From NCBI GenBank assembly GCA_006227085.1, contig SBFY01000143.1:1-11974 (forward strand): a stretch of 11,974 nucleotides of DNA, given 5' to 3'. The position numbers and the translations under genes are program-made. This stretch comes from Gammaproteobacteria bacterium. GTDB lineage: Bacteria; Pseudomonadota; Gammaproteobacteria; Pseudomonadales; M0112. Each line of letters opens with the position of its first letter. Position 1 is the stretch's first letter. This document shows positions 1 through 6,216 of the stretch, in pieces. A model generated the notes under the pieces. The model searched no databases. It saw nothing but the letters and a program-made list of their open reading frames with translations, and had not been told where the DNA came from.

Positions 1-44
1 AGCCGGGCGACAACCTCCCGCTCAAGATCGAGCGATTGCAGTAA
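1..44 (+). CDS. C-terminal end of an upstream protein (partial)
   Basis: An open frame runs from the window edge to a TAA at 42-44 and encodes the last 13 residues, PGDNLPLKIERLQ. The stop lies 26 bases before a clear intrinsic terminator, as expected for a real gene end. The Gly-Asp-x-x-Pro-Leu-x-Ile-x-Arg pattern resembles the last strand of some PDZ domains, but the fragment is far too short to assign a family. The product is unknown. Confidence 0.5.
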   Translation, partial: PGDNLPLKIERLQ

Positions 45-70
45 GGGTGTTGCTATCGGGTGATCAAAAA

Positions 71-95
71 ACGGGGGCTTATTGCCCCTGTTTTT
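71..95 (+). terminator. Intrinsic terminator of the upstream gene
   Basis: The stem CGGGGGC (72-78) pairs with GCCCCTG (84-90), with one G-T pair, around the loop TTATT. It is followed by five T and flanked upstream by a run of A that extends the pairing. It lies 26 bases after the upstream stop codon and only 19 bases before the start of the radical SAM gene, so no full promoter fits between them. Confidence 0.8.
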
Positions 96-113
96 ATTCA
101 GGGATAATGGCAT

Positions 114-1124
114 ATGAATGAGCTAAAGGCAGCACAAGTCATTGATCAAATAAGGCGGCGAGTGGTTGATATGGAAATCACCAATCGTTGCAATGCGCTT
201 TGCACATTTTGTCCTCGCGATAAAATGCCTCCCTTGGGAAAAATGAGTCGGCAAGTGTTTGCCCAGGCCATGAACAGGTTGCTGGAATATAACAAGGAAT
301 TATTGGTTAATTTTGCCGGATTTGGTGAGCCATTGATGCATGAGGATTTGGTGTATTTTGTGGGCGAAGTGTGTCGCGCGGGATTCCGGTCAGGTATCAA
401 TACGAATGCCGCATTATTGACCCGGTCATTATCAGCCCAGCTTCTGGATGCAGGTTTATCACAAATCAGTTTTAATGCCGGTGCTCTATATGATGATTAT
501 GAGGAAGTTTATAACCTTGAATTCTTGCCAGTTGTTGAAAATATTAAAAATTTTATTGAATTAAATGATGGTCGATGTGAAACATGGATTGCAGTCGTTC
601 AAAACGATATCAATGAGAGTAAGCTTTCCGAGATCAAGCAATTCTGGAAATCCATCGGGGTTGAAAAAGTTTATTTGGCGGATGAAAACAATCGTGGTGG
701 CGCCTTGTCTCGTGGTAATTACTACCACGAAGACAGTGGGGTTTTCAGGCATGAGGCGCTTCGTATGGCTGAGACCCTTGGCGTGAGTTTGCAGTGCCCG
801 CTTCCTTTTATGACGCTGTTTATTTCGCAGGAAGGCCAATATTACCTGTGCTGCCATGATTGGCGGAAAAAGCTTCCTTTGGGCTCGGTATTTGAGCTTT
901 CGGTTTCTGATGTGGATGTATTGAAAGAAAAGGCACTCGCCTGTGGCAATGAGGCTTGTCGTGAATGCGATTTGGACCCAGTGAATGTAATCACCGAGAG
1001 CCTGATTTTGAAGGACAAGGGCTTGATTGCTTCCGATGGGTTTTCAACCAGGATTGCTAATGCAAAAGCGTTGTATCGCAAGAGGACTTTTGTATTTAAC
1101 GACTTGCATGCAGGGTCTCGATAA
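114..1124 (+). CDS. Radical SAM protein with SPASM-like C-terminal cysteines
   Basis: The 336-residue product is a radical SAM enzyme. Seen: C26-x3-C30-x2-C33, which binds the 4Fe-4S cluster that cleaves S-adenosylmethionine; GFGEP (69-73), equivalent to the family's GGE motif; and a C-terminal cysteine set C228, C246, C247, C277, C282, C285 resembling a SPASM/twitch auxiliary cluster domain. Enzymes of this layout often modify peptides or small polar substrates; the substrate here is unknown. The ATG at 114 has GGGA at 101-104 in front. The gene is AT-rich (bases 481-600 have 37 G/C of 120), unlike its neighbours, which suggests horizontal acquisition. Its TAA overlaps the ATG of the Sel1-repeat gene, so the two are probably translationally coupled. 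No precursor-peptide gene is visible beside it, which weakens a RiPP-maturase reading. Confidence 0.88.
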   Translation: MNELKAAQVIDQIRRRVVDMEITNRCNALCTFCPRDKMPPLGKMSRQVFAQAMNRLLEYNKELLVNFAGFGEPLMHEDLVYFVGEVCRAGFRSGINTNAALLTRSLSAQLLDAGLSQISFNAGALYDDYEEVYNLEFLPVVENIKNFIELNDGRCETWIAVVQNDINESKLSEIKQFWKSIGVEKVYLADENNRGGALSRGNYYHEDSGVFRHEALRMAETLGVSLQCPLPFMTLFISQEGQYYLCCHDWRKKLPLGSVFELSVSDVDVLKEKALACGNEACRECDLDPVNVITESLILKDKGLIASDGFSTRIANAKALYRKRTFVFNDLHAGSR

Positions 1125-1429
1125 TGTCAGGGCTTTGGCAGGGAATAAAATTGTTCAAGGATGGGCGGTACGCAGAGGCTCTTGGGTTGCTGCTTCCGCT
1201 GGCAGAGGCAGGTAACCTGGAAGCTTGCTTGCTGGTTTCCCGCATGTACTTTGCAGGTAATGGTGTTCCGAAAGATCGAGAGCAATATGCCTATTGGTTG
1301 TGCCGTGCTGCTGATCAAGGAGATCCTGCATCCCGATCCAAAATCAAGAAAATGATACGAGAGGGAACTTTGCCAGAAGGGTTGGCAGTGGATCCCCTGG
1401 TTGTCGTGCTCAAGAAAAAAACAGGGTAG
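1124..1429 (+). CDS. Small Sel1-like repeat (SLR) protein
   Basis: The 101-residue protein starts at an ATG whose A is the last base of the radical SAM stop (TAATG); GCAGGG at 1110-1115 serves as the ribosome site. Residues about 14-32 look like the end of one repeat, and about 33-68 form a fuller Sel1 repeat: Ala-Cys-Leu-Leu start, MYFAGNGVPKD, then YWLCRAADQGDP. Sel1 repeats are paired-helix scaffolds related to TPR and used for protein-protein contacts. There is no signal peptide or membrane segment, so it is probably cytoplasmic. The one-base overlap implies that it works with the radical SAM enzyme, perhaps as a partner or substrate-presenting subunit; that role is inferred. The last ~25 residues are not repeat-like and end in a basic tail. 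Confidence 0.8.
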   Translation: MSGLWQGIKLFKDGRYAEALGLLLPLAEAGNLEACLLVSRMYFAGNGVPKDREQYAYWLCRAADQGDPASRSKIKKMIREGTLPEGLAVDPLVVVLKKKTG

Positions 1430-1433
1430 CCGG

Positions 1434-2066
1434 ATGCCTGACGTCATGGACAGTATGCGCTGGGGTACGGGTAGCAGGATTGAATCCGGGGAGCAGGCGC
1501 GTGAGCAGATCCTCGATGCTGCCCGCCATTGTTATGAGCAGCAGGGTATTGCCAAAACCACGGTGGAAGATGTGGCCAAGGCAGCCAAGGTCTCACGGAC
1601 AACGGTGTATCGCTATTTCAGGAACCGTGATGAAGTGCTGAGTGGCGTGGTCATGTCAGATGCCATTGCATTGCTGGGAATGCTGGATGAACAGCTGGGT
1701 GCCATCAATGATTTCGCTGATTTCATGGTGGAGGGCGTGTTGTTGATCCTGCGCGAGGTCCCCAAGTCCCCGCTTTACAGCAGTTTCATGGGCCCGGAAG
1801 GAGGTGCCAACCTGATCAGCCGGCTGTGCATTTCTTCTGAGGAAGTGGCCGCCCTGATCTGGCCCGTCGTGGCCAGGCCGTTTGAACTATCGGGGCGGGG
1901 TGACTCACCCACGGCCACCCTGGAGCTGGCCGAAATCATTGAGTGGGTGGCTCGCCTGCTGCTCTCGTTCATGGCGACGCCGAGCCGGGTGGCGACGGAT
2001 GAGCCCGCTTTAAGGGCCATGCTGGACCGCTTGCTGCGTCCCGTGCTGGAGCCGGTTTCGGCCTGA
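1434..2066 (+). CDS. TetR/AcrR-family transcriptional regulator
   Basis: The 210-residue protein has a typical TetR N-terminal DNA-binding domain at about 20-70, with the helix-turn-helix at 44-63 (VEDVAKAAKVSRTTVYRYF), followed by a variable ligand-binding domain. Length is normal for the family. The ATG at 1434 is chosen because AGGG (1423-1426) lies 7 bases upstream; a longer reading from a TTG at 1401 would overlap the Sel1-repeat gene and lacks a good site. The gap to that gene is only 4 bases, so read-through from the radical SAM operon is likely, although base composition shifts sharply upward here (bases 1861-1980 have 80 G/C of 120). The P450 gene starts 120 bases downstream with a palindrome in between, making it the obvious target. 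The ligand is unknown, perhaps a fatty or terpenoid compound. Confidence 0.92.
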   Translation: MPDVMDSMRWGTGSRIESGEQAREQILDAARHCYEQQGIAKTTVEDVAKAAKVSRTTVYRYFRNRDEVLSGVVMSDAIALLGMLDEQLGAINDFADFMVEGVLLILREVPKSPLYSSFMGPEGGANLISRLCISSEEVAALIWPVVARPFELSGRGDSPTATLELAEIIEWVARLLLSFMATPSRVATDEPALRAMLDRLLRPVLEPVSA

Positions 2067-2131
2067 ACAGCCCGTCCTGCCCCTTCTTTGACTTGCCGCA
2101 AACAAGGTCCGGGGCACCTAAGGTACATTTC

Positions 2132-2180
2132 CTCCTGTCTGTAACATAAAAACTGTCCACGCCCTGTGGACTGACAGGAG
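2132..2180 (+). promoter_or_regulatory. Nested inverted repeats in the P450 leader; candidate TetR operator or RBS-masking hairpin
   Basis: An inner perfect inverted repeat, GTCCAC (2155-2160) and GTGGAC (2166-2171), is separated by 5 bases. An outer perfect 8-base repeat, CTCCTGTC (2132-2139) and GACAGGAG (2173-2180), encloses it; the right arm contains the AGGAG ribosome site of the P450 gene. The inner 17-bp palindrome suits a TetR dimer. If the transcript starts upstream of 2132, both stems can form with a 15-base bulge and would hide the ribosome site. TAACAT (2142-2147) could be a -10 box, in which case only the inner palindrome lies at the start of the transcript. Function is inferred. 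Confidence 0.5.
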
Positions 2181-2186
2181 CCCTCC

Positions 2187-3545
2187 ATGAGCACAGCGAC
2201 TTCCCTGGACTATACCCAGCAGCCCGATAACAAGGATCTTGACCATATCCCGGGTGAATACGGCTTGCCGTGGGTGGGCAAGGCCATCCCGATCATGAAG
2301 GATGTCTACGCGACGGTGGATGACCACTACAAGCGTTTTGGTCCGGTGTCGCGGATCCGCATGGGCGGCCAGAATGGCTTGCTGGTAGTGGGCGGTGATC
2401 TTTACCAACAGGTCTACCTGGACCGTGACAAGAATTTCTCGACCAAAATGGGTTATGCCAAGCAATTGGGTGGCATGTACCCGGACACGATCCTGTTGCA
2501 GGATTTTGACGAGCACAAGATCCAGCGTCGCATGTTCCAGGGTGCTTTCAAGAATGACGCCATGCGCGGCTACGTCGACATGATGAACCCGGTCATGAAA
2601 CATCACCTCGACCAGTGGGAGCACATCGAGCCGCTGGTGTTTTTCCCGAGCATCAAGAAAACCCTGCTGGATGTGGGTGCGACGATTTTCGTCGGCATGG
2701 AAATCGGTGCCGAAGCCGACAAGATGAGCCAGGCTTTCCTGGACAGCTCGGAAGGCTTGCTGGGCCTGATTCGCATGGATATGCCTGGCCTGAAGTGGCA
2801 CAAGGGCAAGGAAGGCGTGCGCTACCTGCGCCAGTTGTTCAAGGAAATGATCCCGGTACGCCGTGCCGGTGATGGCAAGGATACGTTCTCGTTCCTGTGC
2901 AAGGAAAAACACGAGAATGGCGAATATTTCAGTGACGAGGAAATCCTCAACCAGCTGACGTTCCTGCTGTTCGCTGCACACGACACCACCACCAGTGCGC
3001 TGTGCCATATGGTGTACTACAGTGCCCAGCATCCGGAGTGGCAACAGAAGATGCGTGAGGAGTCATTGGCGCTCGGCAAGCCGATGATGACGTATGACGA
3101 CCTCGATAGCATGAAAATCACCGACATGGTGTTCCATGAATCACTGCGTCTCTATCCTTCTGTGCCATTGATGACGCGCCGCACCATTCGCGAGTGTGAA
3201 CTGGGTGGTTACCGGGTGCCGGCCAATACGATCCTGTTCCTGCCGCCGACGTATAACCACCACATGCCCGAATACTGGACCAATCCGGACAAGTTTGATC
3301 CGGAGCGTTTCAGCCCGGCGCGTAACGAGCACAAGAACCACAGCTTCTGTTATGTGCCCTTCGGTGGCGGTGCCCACAAGTGTATTGGCATGCACTTCGC
3401 GAACATGCTGGCCAAGTGTTTCATGCACCAGTTCCTGCTGAAGTATGAATACAACACGCCGCCCAACTATCATCCGGAAATGCTGTCCATGCCGTTGCCG
3501 CGGCCGGCCGATGGCATCCCCTTGAAGTTGAAGAAAAGGGGCTGA
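2187..3545 (+). CDS. Cytochrome P450 monooxygenase
   Basis: The 452-residue soluble P450 would insert one oxygen atom from O2 into a hydrophobic substrate using electrons from a redox partner. Seen in order: a proline-rich start (IPGEYGLPWVG, 21-31), the I-helix oxygen-activation motif AAHDTT (263-268), the K-helix ExxR (E318-R321), PERF (372-375), and the heme loop FGGGAHKCIG (392-401) with C399 as the heme thiolate. There is no N-terminal membrane anchor. The heme and I-helix regions look closer to the CYP51/CYP26/CYP120-like group than to the CYP153 alkane hydroxylases, but the family was not determined. GACAGGAG lies 6 bases before the ATG. No ferredoxin or ferredoxin reductase gene is in the window, so electrons must come from elsewhere. 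It is probably controlled by the TetR protein encoded upstream and is monocistronic, with a strong terminator behind it. Confidence 0.96.
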   Translation: MSTATSLDYTQQPDNKDLDHIPGEYGLPWVGKAIPIMKDVYATVDDHYKRFGPVSRIRMGGQNGLLVVGGDLYQQVYLDRDKNFSTKMGYAKQLGGMYPDTILLQDFDEHKIQRRMFQGAFKNDAMRGYVDMMNPVMKHHLDQWEHIEPLVFFPSIKKTLLDVGATIFVGMEIGAEADKMSQAFLDSSEGLLGLIRMDMPGLKWHKGKEGVRYLRQLFKEMIPVRRAGDGKDTFSFLCKEKHENGEYFSDEEILNQLTFLLFAAHDTTTSALCHMVYYSAQHPEWQQKMREESLALGKPMMTYDDLDSMKITDMVFHESLRLYPSVPLMTRRTIRECELGGYRVPANTILFLPPTYNHHMPEYWTNPDKFDPERFSPARNEHKNHSFCYVPFGGGAHKCIGMHFANMLAKCFMHQFLLKYEYNTPPNYHPEMLSMPLPRPADGIPLKLKKRG

Positions 3546-3572
3546 AAAGCAACCAACGGGGACTGGATTGGG

Positions 3573-3600
3573 AGAGGGGGCATCAGCCCCCTCTTTTTTT
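3573..3600 (+). terminator. Intrinsic terminator of the P450 gene
   Basis: A perfect 9-bp stem, AGAGGGGGC (3573-3581) with GCCCCCTCT (3586-3594), surrounds the loop ATCA and runs into a T run (3594-3600). It starts 28 bases after the P450 stop codon. This is one of the two clearest terminators in the window. Confidence 0.93.
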
Positions 3601-3603
3601 GCC

Positions 3604-3609
3604 TATACT
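3604..3609 (+). promoter_or_regulatory. Candidate -10 box for the lipoprotein gene
   Basis: TATACT, a five-of-six match to the sigma-70 -10 box, lies just after the P450 terminator and 28 bases before the lipoprotein start. A -35 box at normal spacing would fall in the terminator stem (about 3579-3587) and matches poorly there, so the promoter is weak, activator-dependent, or not real. Confidence 0.35.
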
Positions 3610-3637
3610 AGACCCACCTGACCAAGAGGGGTGCGTG

Positions 3638-3826
3638 ATGAAACACATGATCGTTGTGGCGAGTGCGGTGCTGTTGTTGGCAGCGTGTGGTGCGGACAAG
3701 GAAAAGATGTCCCGTCACAACAACACCGAAAACATCCTGGCGCCACAGCAAAAACAGATTGATAAAGCGAAGCAATTGGAAGGCGCCTTGCAGCAAACGG
3801 CCAAGGATCGTTACCAGGATCAGTGA
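3638..3826 (+). CDS. Small lipoprotein, function unknown
   Basis: The 62-residue product starts at the ATG at 3638, with AGAGGG (3625-3630) 7 bases upstream; a TTG reading from 3599 is rejected because it begins in the terminator's T run. The N-terminus MKHMIVVASAVLLLAAC is a classic type II signal peptide: Lys2, hydrophobic stretch, and lipobox LAAC with C17 as the lipidated residue. The mature part of about 46 residues is polar, rich in Lys, Gln and Asn, and probably helical (about 38-62). The residue after the lipid cysteine is Gly, not Asp, so outer-membrane sorting is more likely than retention in the inner membrane. Its last 7 bases overlap the end of the opposing glycosyltransferase gene. 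No family was recognised. Confidence 0.75.
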   Translation: MKHMIVVASAVLLLAACGADKEKMSRHNNTENILAPQQKQIDKAKQLEGALQQTAKDRYQDQ

Positions 3827-5682
3827 GGCTCCTGCTCAAACCACTGTTCCCATTGGATCGCCTGTTTGCCGGAGCGGCTGGTCGCCAGTAGCTGCAGGCG
3901 GTGCCACCCGGGCGTGGTATCACGGCTGTCCCAGGACAGGGTGAAGCCGACAAATGGCATCTCCGGCGACGCATGCTTGCCCAGGGCCTGGCTGACATCC
4001 GCACGTTCAATGCCGTACTGCGCAGTGGCAATCGGGCTGCCATCCAATAACAAGCTGACGCTCTCGATACCACTGGGATGGCTATACCAGCCGCGCCATT
4101 GCCATTGCTGCCCTTGCTGGTTGACGCTATCCACCCAGCCGTCAATCAGGGGTTCGCAAAAGTGACTGGTTTGTCCATGGTCATTCAGGGACAGCACAAC
4201 AATGTCACGTTTCCCCTGGAATTGCTCAAAGTGTTCCAGCGTGCGCAAGTGCGGATAACGGCGGCACAGGGTATCCGCGATGCCTGGCCACTCTTCGGCG
4301 TTGTAGCGGGAGTGTTCAATGACGGCGATAGCGGTGTCCGGCCATCGGTCTTGCGCCAGCCAGTCCCATAGCGCCAGCTGGCGCAGGCGTCCATCGCGCA
4401 CAGCTTTGTCATGATCAAACGTGAGGATGCCTTCCGTGCGCTTTAACTCGAAGGCGAGCTGTGCAGCCAGGTAGTAATTATCAGTCACGAAGACCTGGTC
4501 CTGGAACGGTGCCACGCGTGTTGCGATATCGTTCCAGCCGGCCATATTGGCAGTGATGTGACGCTGGACAGGGTAAGGCAGGCTGTCCAGGCGATGCATG
4601 CTGTGCAGCCACCATCCACCCAGTGCGCTAGTGGCGAATCCTGATCCCAGCACCAGGATGCCCAGCCATGTGCGTTGGGTATGGCGATGGTCGCTACCCG
4701 CTGGCAGGAACAGCAGTGGCAAGAACACCAGTAACGGGATGTAGCCGGTCAATGGCCAGTGGATATTGGTGCTGCGTTGGTCAGTCCATGGTGCCAGCAA
4801 ACCAAAGACACCCAGGTAGAGCAGGCTGGTCATGGCCAGCAATCGCGCACCGGCTTGCCCTTGCTGGCAGGCACGCCAGAGCGGCAGGCTGGCGGCAAGC
4901 AAGGCCAGCAGCATCAGTGGTGAAATCACGACGGCTTGCATGACCGGATACATCAGGCCTTCTGCCTGGAACTGCCAGGGGTGACGCTGGTTGAAATGAA
5001 AACCGATGGCTGCATAGTCCTGCTGCAGGTTGAACCACAGCGTGGGCAGCACGCCTGCCATGGCGATGACGCAACTGATCCATGGATTGGCCGTTCGCCA
5101 TAACCGGCGTGTTGCCGGTTGACTGAGGCTGGCCAGCAACAAGGCCAGGGGCAGCAGCACGAACCGGTAGTGGGCCAGGAACCCCATGGCCATCAGGGCG
5201 CCCAGGATGACCCAGTGAGCCCGTGAGGCCGGCTGTTGTTCGCAGCGTACCGCCATGCCCAGTACCAGGGTGCTGGCCAGTACCAATGGCACATCGGGCA
5301 GGGCCAGTACGCCCATGCCAGCCAGTAACGGTACGGCCAGGCAGGCCAGGGCGCTGAGCAGGGCATGGCGATCGCCGTGGATGGCGCGCGCCAGCCACCA
5401 CACAGCAACAGGAATCAGGCTGCCCAGTACCACAAACAACAGGCGGACGCCCTGGTAACCCTCCAGCCAGGTGCTGCCGAGCCCGACCAGCCACGGAGTC
5501 AGCAGGGGGACATCGCTATAGCCCCAATCCGGGTGCCGGCTCTCCAGCCAATAGAAGGCTTCATCCCCGAACAGTGCGAGATCGGTGGTTAACCAGTAGC
5601 GCATCACGGCGGCGCCAGCCAGGACGATGATAGTCAGGCTTGCCAGCAGGCTTGGTGGCTGTGTAGGTGAGTGCTTTGTCAC
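3820..5682 (-). CDS. GT39/PMT/ArnT-type integral membrane glycosyltransferase with C-terminal periplasmic domain
   Basis: The 620-residue product resembles family 39 glycosyltransferases, which move a sugar from a polyprenyl-phosphate donor to lipid or protein acceptors on the periplasmic side. Seen: a first membrane segment (about 11-30), then the Asp-Glu pair D40-E41 in FGDEAFYW, the expected catalytic position in the first periplasmic loop; about ten more hydrophobic segments to residue 360; and a soluble part from about 365. Residues about 515-620 look like a separate beta-sandwich domain (ends of its core: GWYSHPSGIESVSLLLDG, then YGIERADV, then PGWHRLQLLA). The GTG at 5680-5682 is preferred, with GGGGA 7 bases upstream; a start at 5859 would add 59 residues of poor, His-rich sequence. 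Acceptor and donor are unknown, and no lipid A or pilin gene is nearby. Confidence 0.82.
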   Translation of the reverse strand: MTKHSPTQPPSLLASLTIIVLAGAAVMRYWLTTDLALFGDEAFYWLESRHPDWGYSDVPLLTPWLVGLGSTWLEGYQGVRLLFVVLGSLIPVAVWWLARAIHGDRHALLSALACLAVPLLAGMGVLALPDVPLVLASTLVLGMAVRCEQQPASRAHWVILGALMAMGFLAHYRFVLLPLALLLASLSQPATRRLWRTANPWISCVIAMAGVLPTLWFNLQQDYAAIGFHFNQRHPWQFQAEGLMYPVMQAVVISPLMLLALLAASLPLWRACQQGQAGARLLAMTSLLYLGVFGLLAPWTDQRSTNIHWPLTGYIPLLVFLPLLFLPAGSDHRHTQRTWLGILVLGSGFATSALGGWWLHSMHRLDSLPYPVQRHITANMAGWNDIATRVAPFQDQVFVTDNYYLAAQLAFELKRTEGILTFDHDKAVRDGRLRQLALWDWLAQDRWPDTAIAVIEHSRYNAEEWPGIADTLCRRYPHLRTLEHFEQFQGKRDIVVLSLNDHGQTSHFCEPLIDGWVDSVNQQGQQWQWRGWYSHPSGIESVSLLLDGSPIATAQYGIERADVSQALGKHASPEMPFVGFTLSWDSRDTTPGWHRLQLLATSRSGKQAIQWEQWFEQEPH

Positions 5683-5734
5683 GCATGGATCCCCGAAACA
5701 GCGGGTATTGTGCCATAGCGAACAGTGGTGGTGC

Positions 5735-5801
5735 GCGTGCACGCTAATGGTGCATGCGTGCGGCTGTAGAGGCTTGTCATGCCGCTGAAACGAGCTTGTC
5801 A
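5735..5801. promoter_or_regulatory. Palindrome and spaced direct repeats in the divergent spacer
   Basis: This 208-bp spacer (5683-5890) separates the minus-strand glycosyltransferase from the plus-strand small protein and must carry both promoters. It holds a perfect 10-bp palindrome GCGTGCACGC (5735-5744) and two copies of GCTTGTCA (5772-5779 and 5794-5801) exactly 22 bases apart, about two helical turns. Each copy includes TTGTCA, a fair -35 box for the plus strand, but no good -10 was found at the right distance. These are possible regulator sites only. Confidence 0.3.
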
Positions 5802-5890
5802 CGAGTTGGCAAAGAACTTGCATTACTGTGATTGGCAGGATTCCAGGCGCACAATGCACTGGATGGAGCGATCAGCAGGAGGAGCCGACG

Positions 5891-6097
5891 ATGGCCAGTA
5901 TCTATACCTTTACGCATGTTGCTGCCCGTGCCGATGAAAGTGCATGGACGCAGTTTTTTGCCTTGACCGGCAGCAGCGATTGCATGGGCATGATTATCCG
6001 CAAGCCCAATGGCAGTTATTTTGATGATACCGATGCTGAACCGGGTTGCCGTCATTGTGATGACGATGACCTGCTGATGCACTGCGACGGTATCTGA
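5891..6097 (+). CDS. Small acidic protein with CxxC motif, function unknown
   Basis: The 68-residue protein starts at the ATG at 5891 behind a very strong ribosome site, AGGAGGAG (5877-5884), 6 bases away; the open frame begins earlier, at 5828, but without such a site. It has no signal peptide or membrane segment, so it is probably cytoplasmic. The last third is notable: C31, then C53-x2-C56 (CRHC), a run of four Asp (57-60), and HC at 64-65. Four cysteines, two histidines and the Asp run suggest metal binding or a redox role, but the pattern is not a recognised zinc-finger or rubredoxin knuckle. It stands alone, followed by a stem-loop. The strong ribosome site argues that it is really expressed. 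Confidence 0.65.
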   Translation: MASIYTFTHVAARADESAWTQFFALTGSSDCMGMIIRKPNGSYFDDTDAEPGCRHCDDDDLLMHCDGI

Positions 6098-6110
6098 GTC
6101 CCGCTGTACT

Positions 6111-6148
6111 GGCCTTTCCCGCCCGTTCGGGTGATGGAGGGAAAGGCC
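6111..6148 (+). other. Strong stem-loop without T run after the small gene
   Basis: A perfect 10-bp stem, GGCCTTTCCC (6111-6120) with GGGAAAGGCC (6139-6148), encloses an 18-base loop that itself can form CCCG-TT-CGGG (6122-6131). It begins 13 bases after the small gene's stop. There is no T run on either strand, so it is not a standard intrinsic terminator. It could stabilise the 3' end, act with Rho, or be a REP-like element. Confidence 0.6.
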
Positions 6149-6167
6149 TGCTGTGCCAATCTGTGCG

Positions 6168-6199
6168 TACAATATGCATGGCATGATGATGTGTCATGC
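6168..6199 (+). promoter_or_regulatory. Candidate -10 box and inverted repeat before the epimerase gene
   Basis: TACAAT (6168-6173) is a good -10 match; the -35 position, about 6145-6150, falls in the end of the upstream stem-loop and is poor. Just downstream, GCATGA (6181-6186) and TCATGC (6194-6199) form a 6-base inverted repeat with a 7-base spacer, which would lie near the transcript start and could be an operator. Confidence 0.3.
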
Positions 6200-6216
6200 G
6201 TGGCACGGAGAATCCC

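Noticed and set aside
45..113. A precursor peptide gene for the radical SAM enzyme
   Set aside because: Only 69 bases are available and a terminator fills them; no start with a ribosome site and peptide frame is visible.
1401..1433. Longer TetR start at a TTG
   Set aside because: It overlaps the Sel1-repeat gene and lacks a good ribosome site, whereas the ATG at 1434 has AGGG 7 bases upstream.
2105..2119. Imperfect palindrome AGGT-N7-ACCT as a second TetR operator
   Set aside because: Arms are only 4 bases and the match to the stronger palindrome at 2155-2171 is poor.
2118..3044. 308-residue minus-strand open frame opposite the P450
   Set aside because: It is a shadow of the P450 codons: low-complexity His/Val/Leu composition, no ribosome site or known motif.
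5683..5859. Longer glycosyltransferase start adding 59 residues
   Set aside because: The added part is His- and Cys-rich, unlike the family, and there is a good ribosome site at the GTG start 5680-5682.
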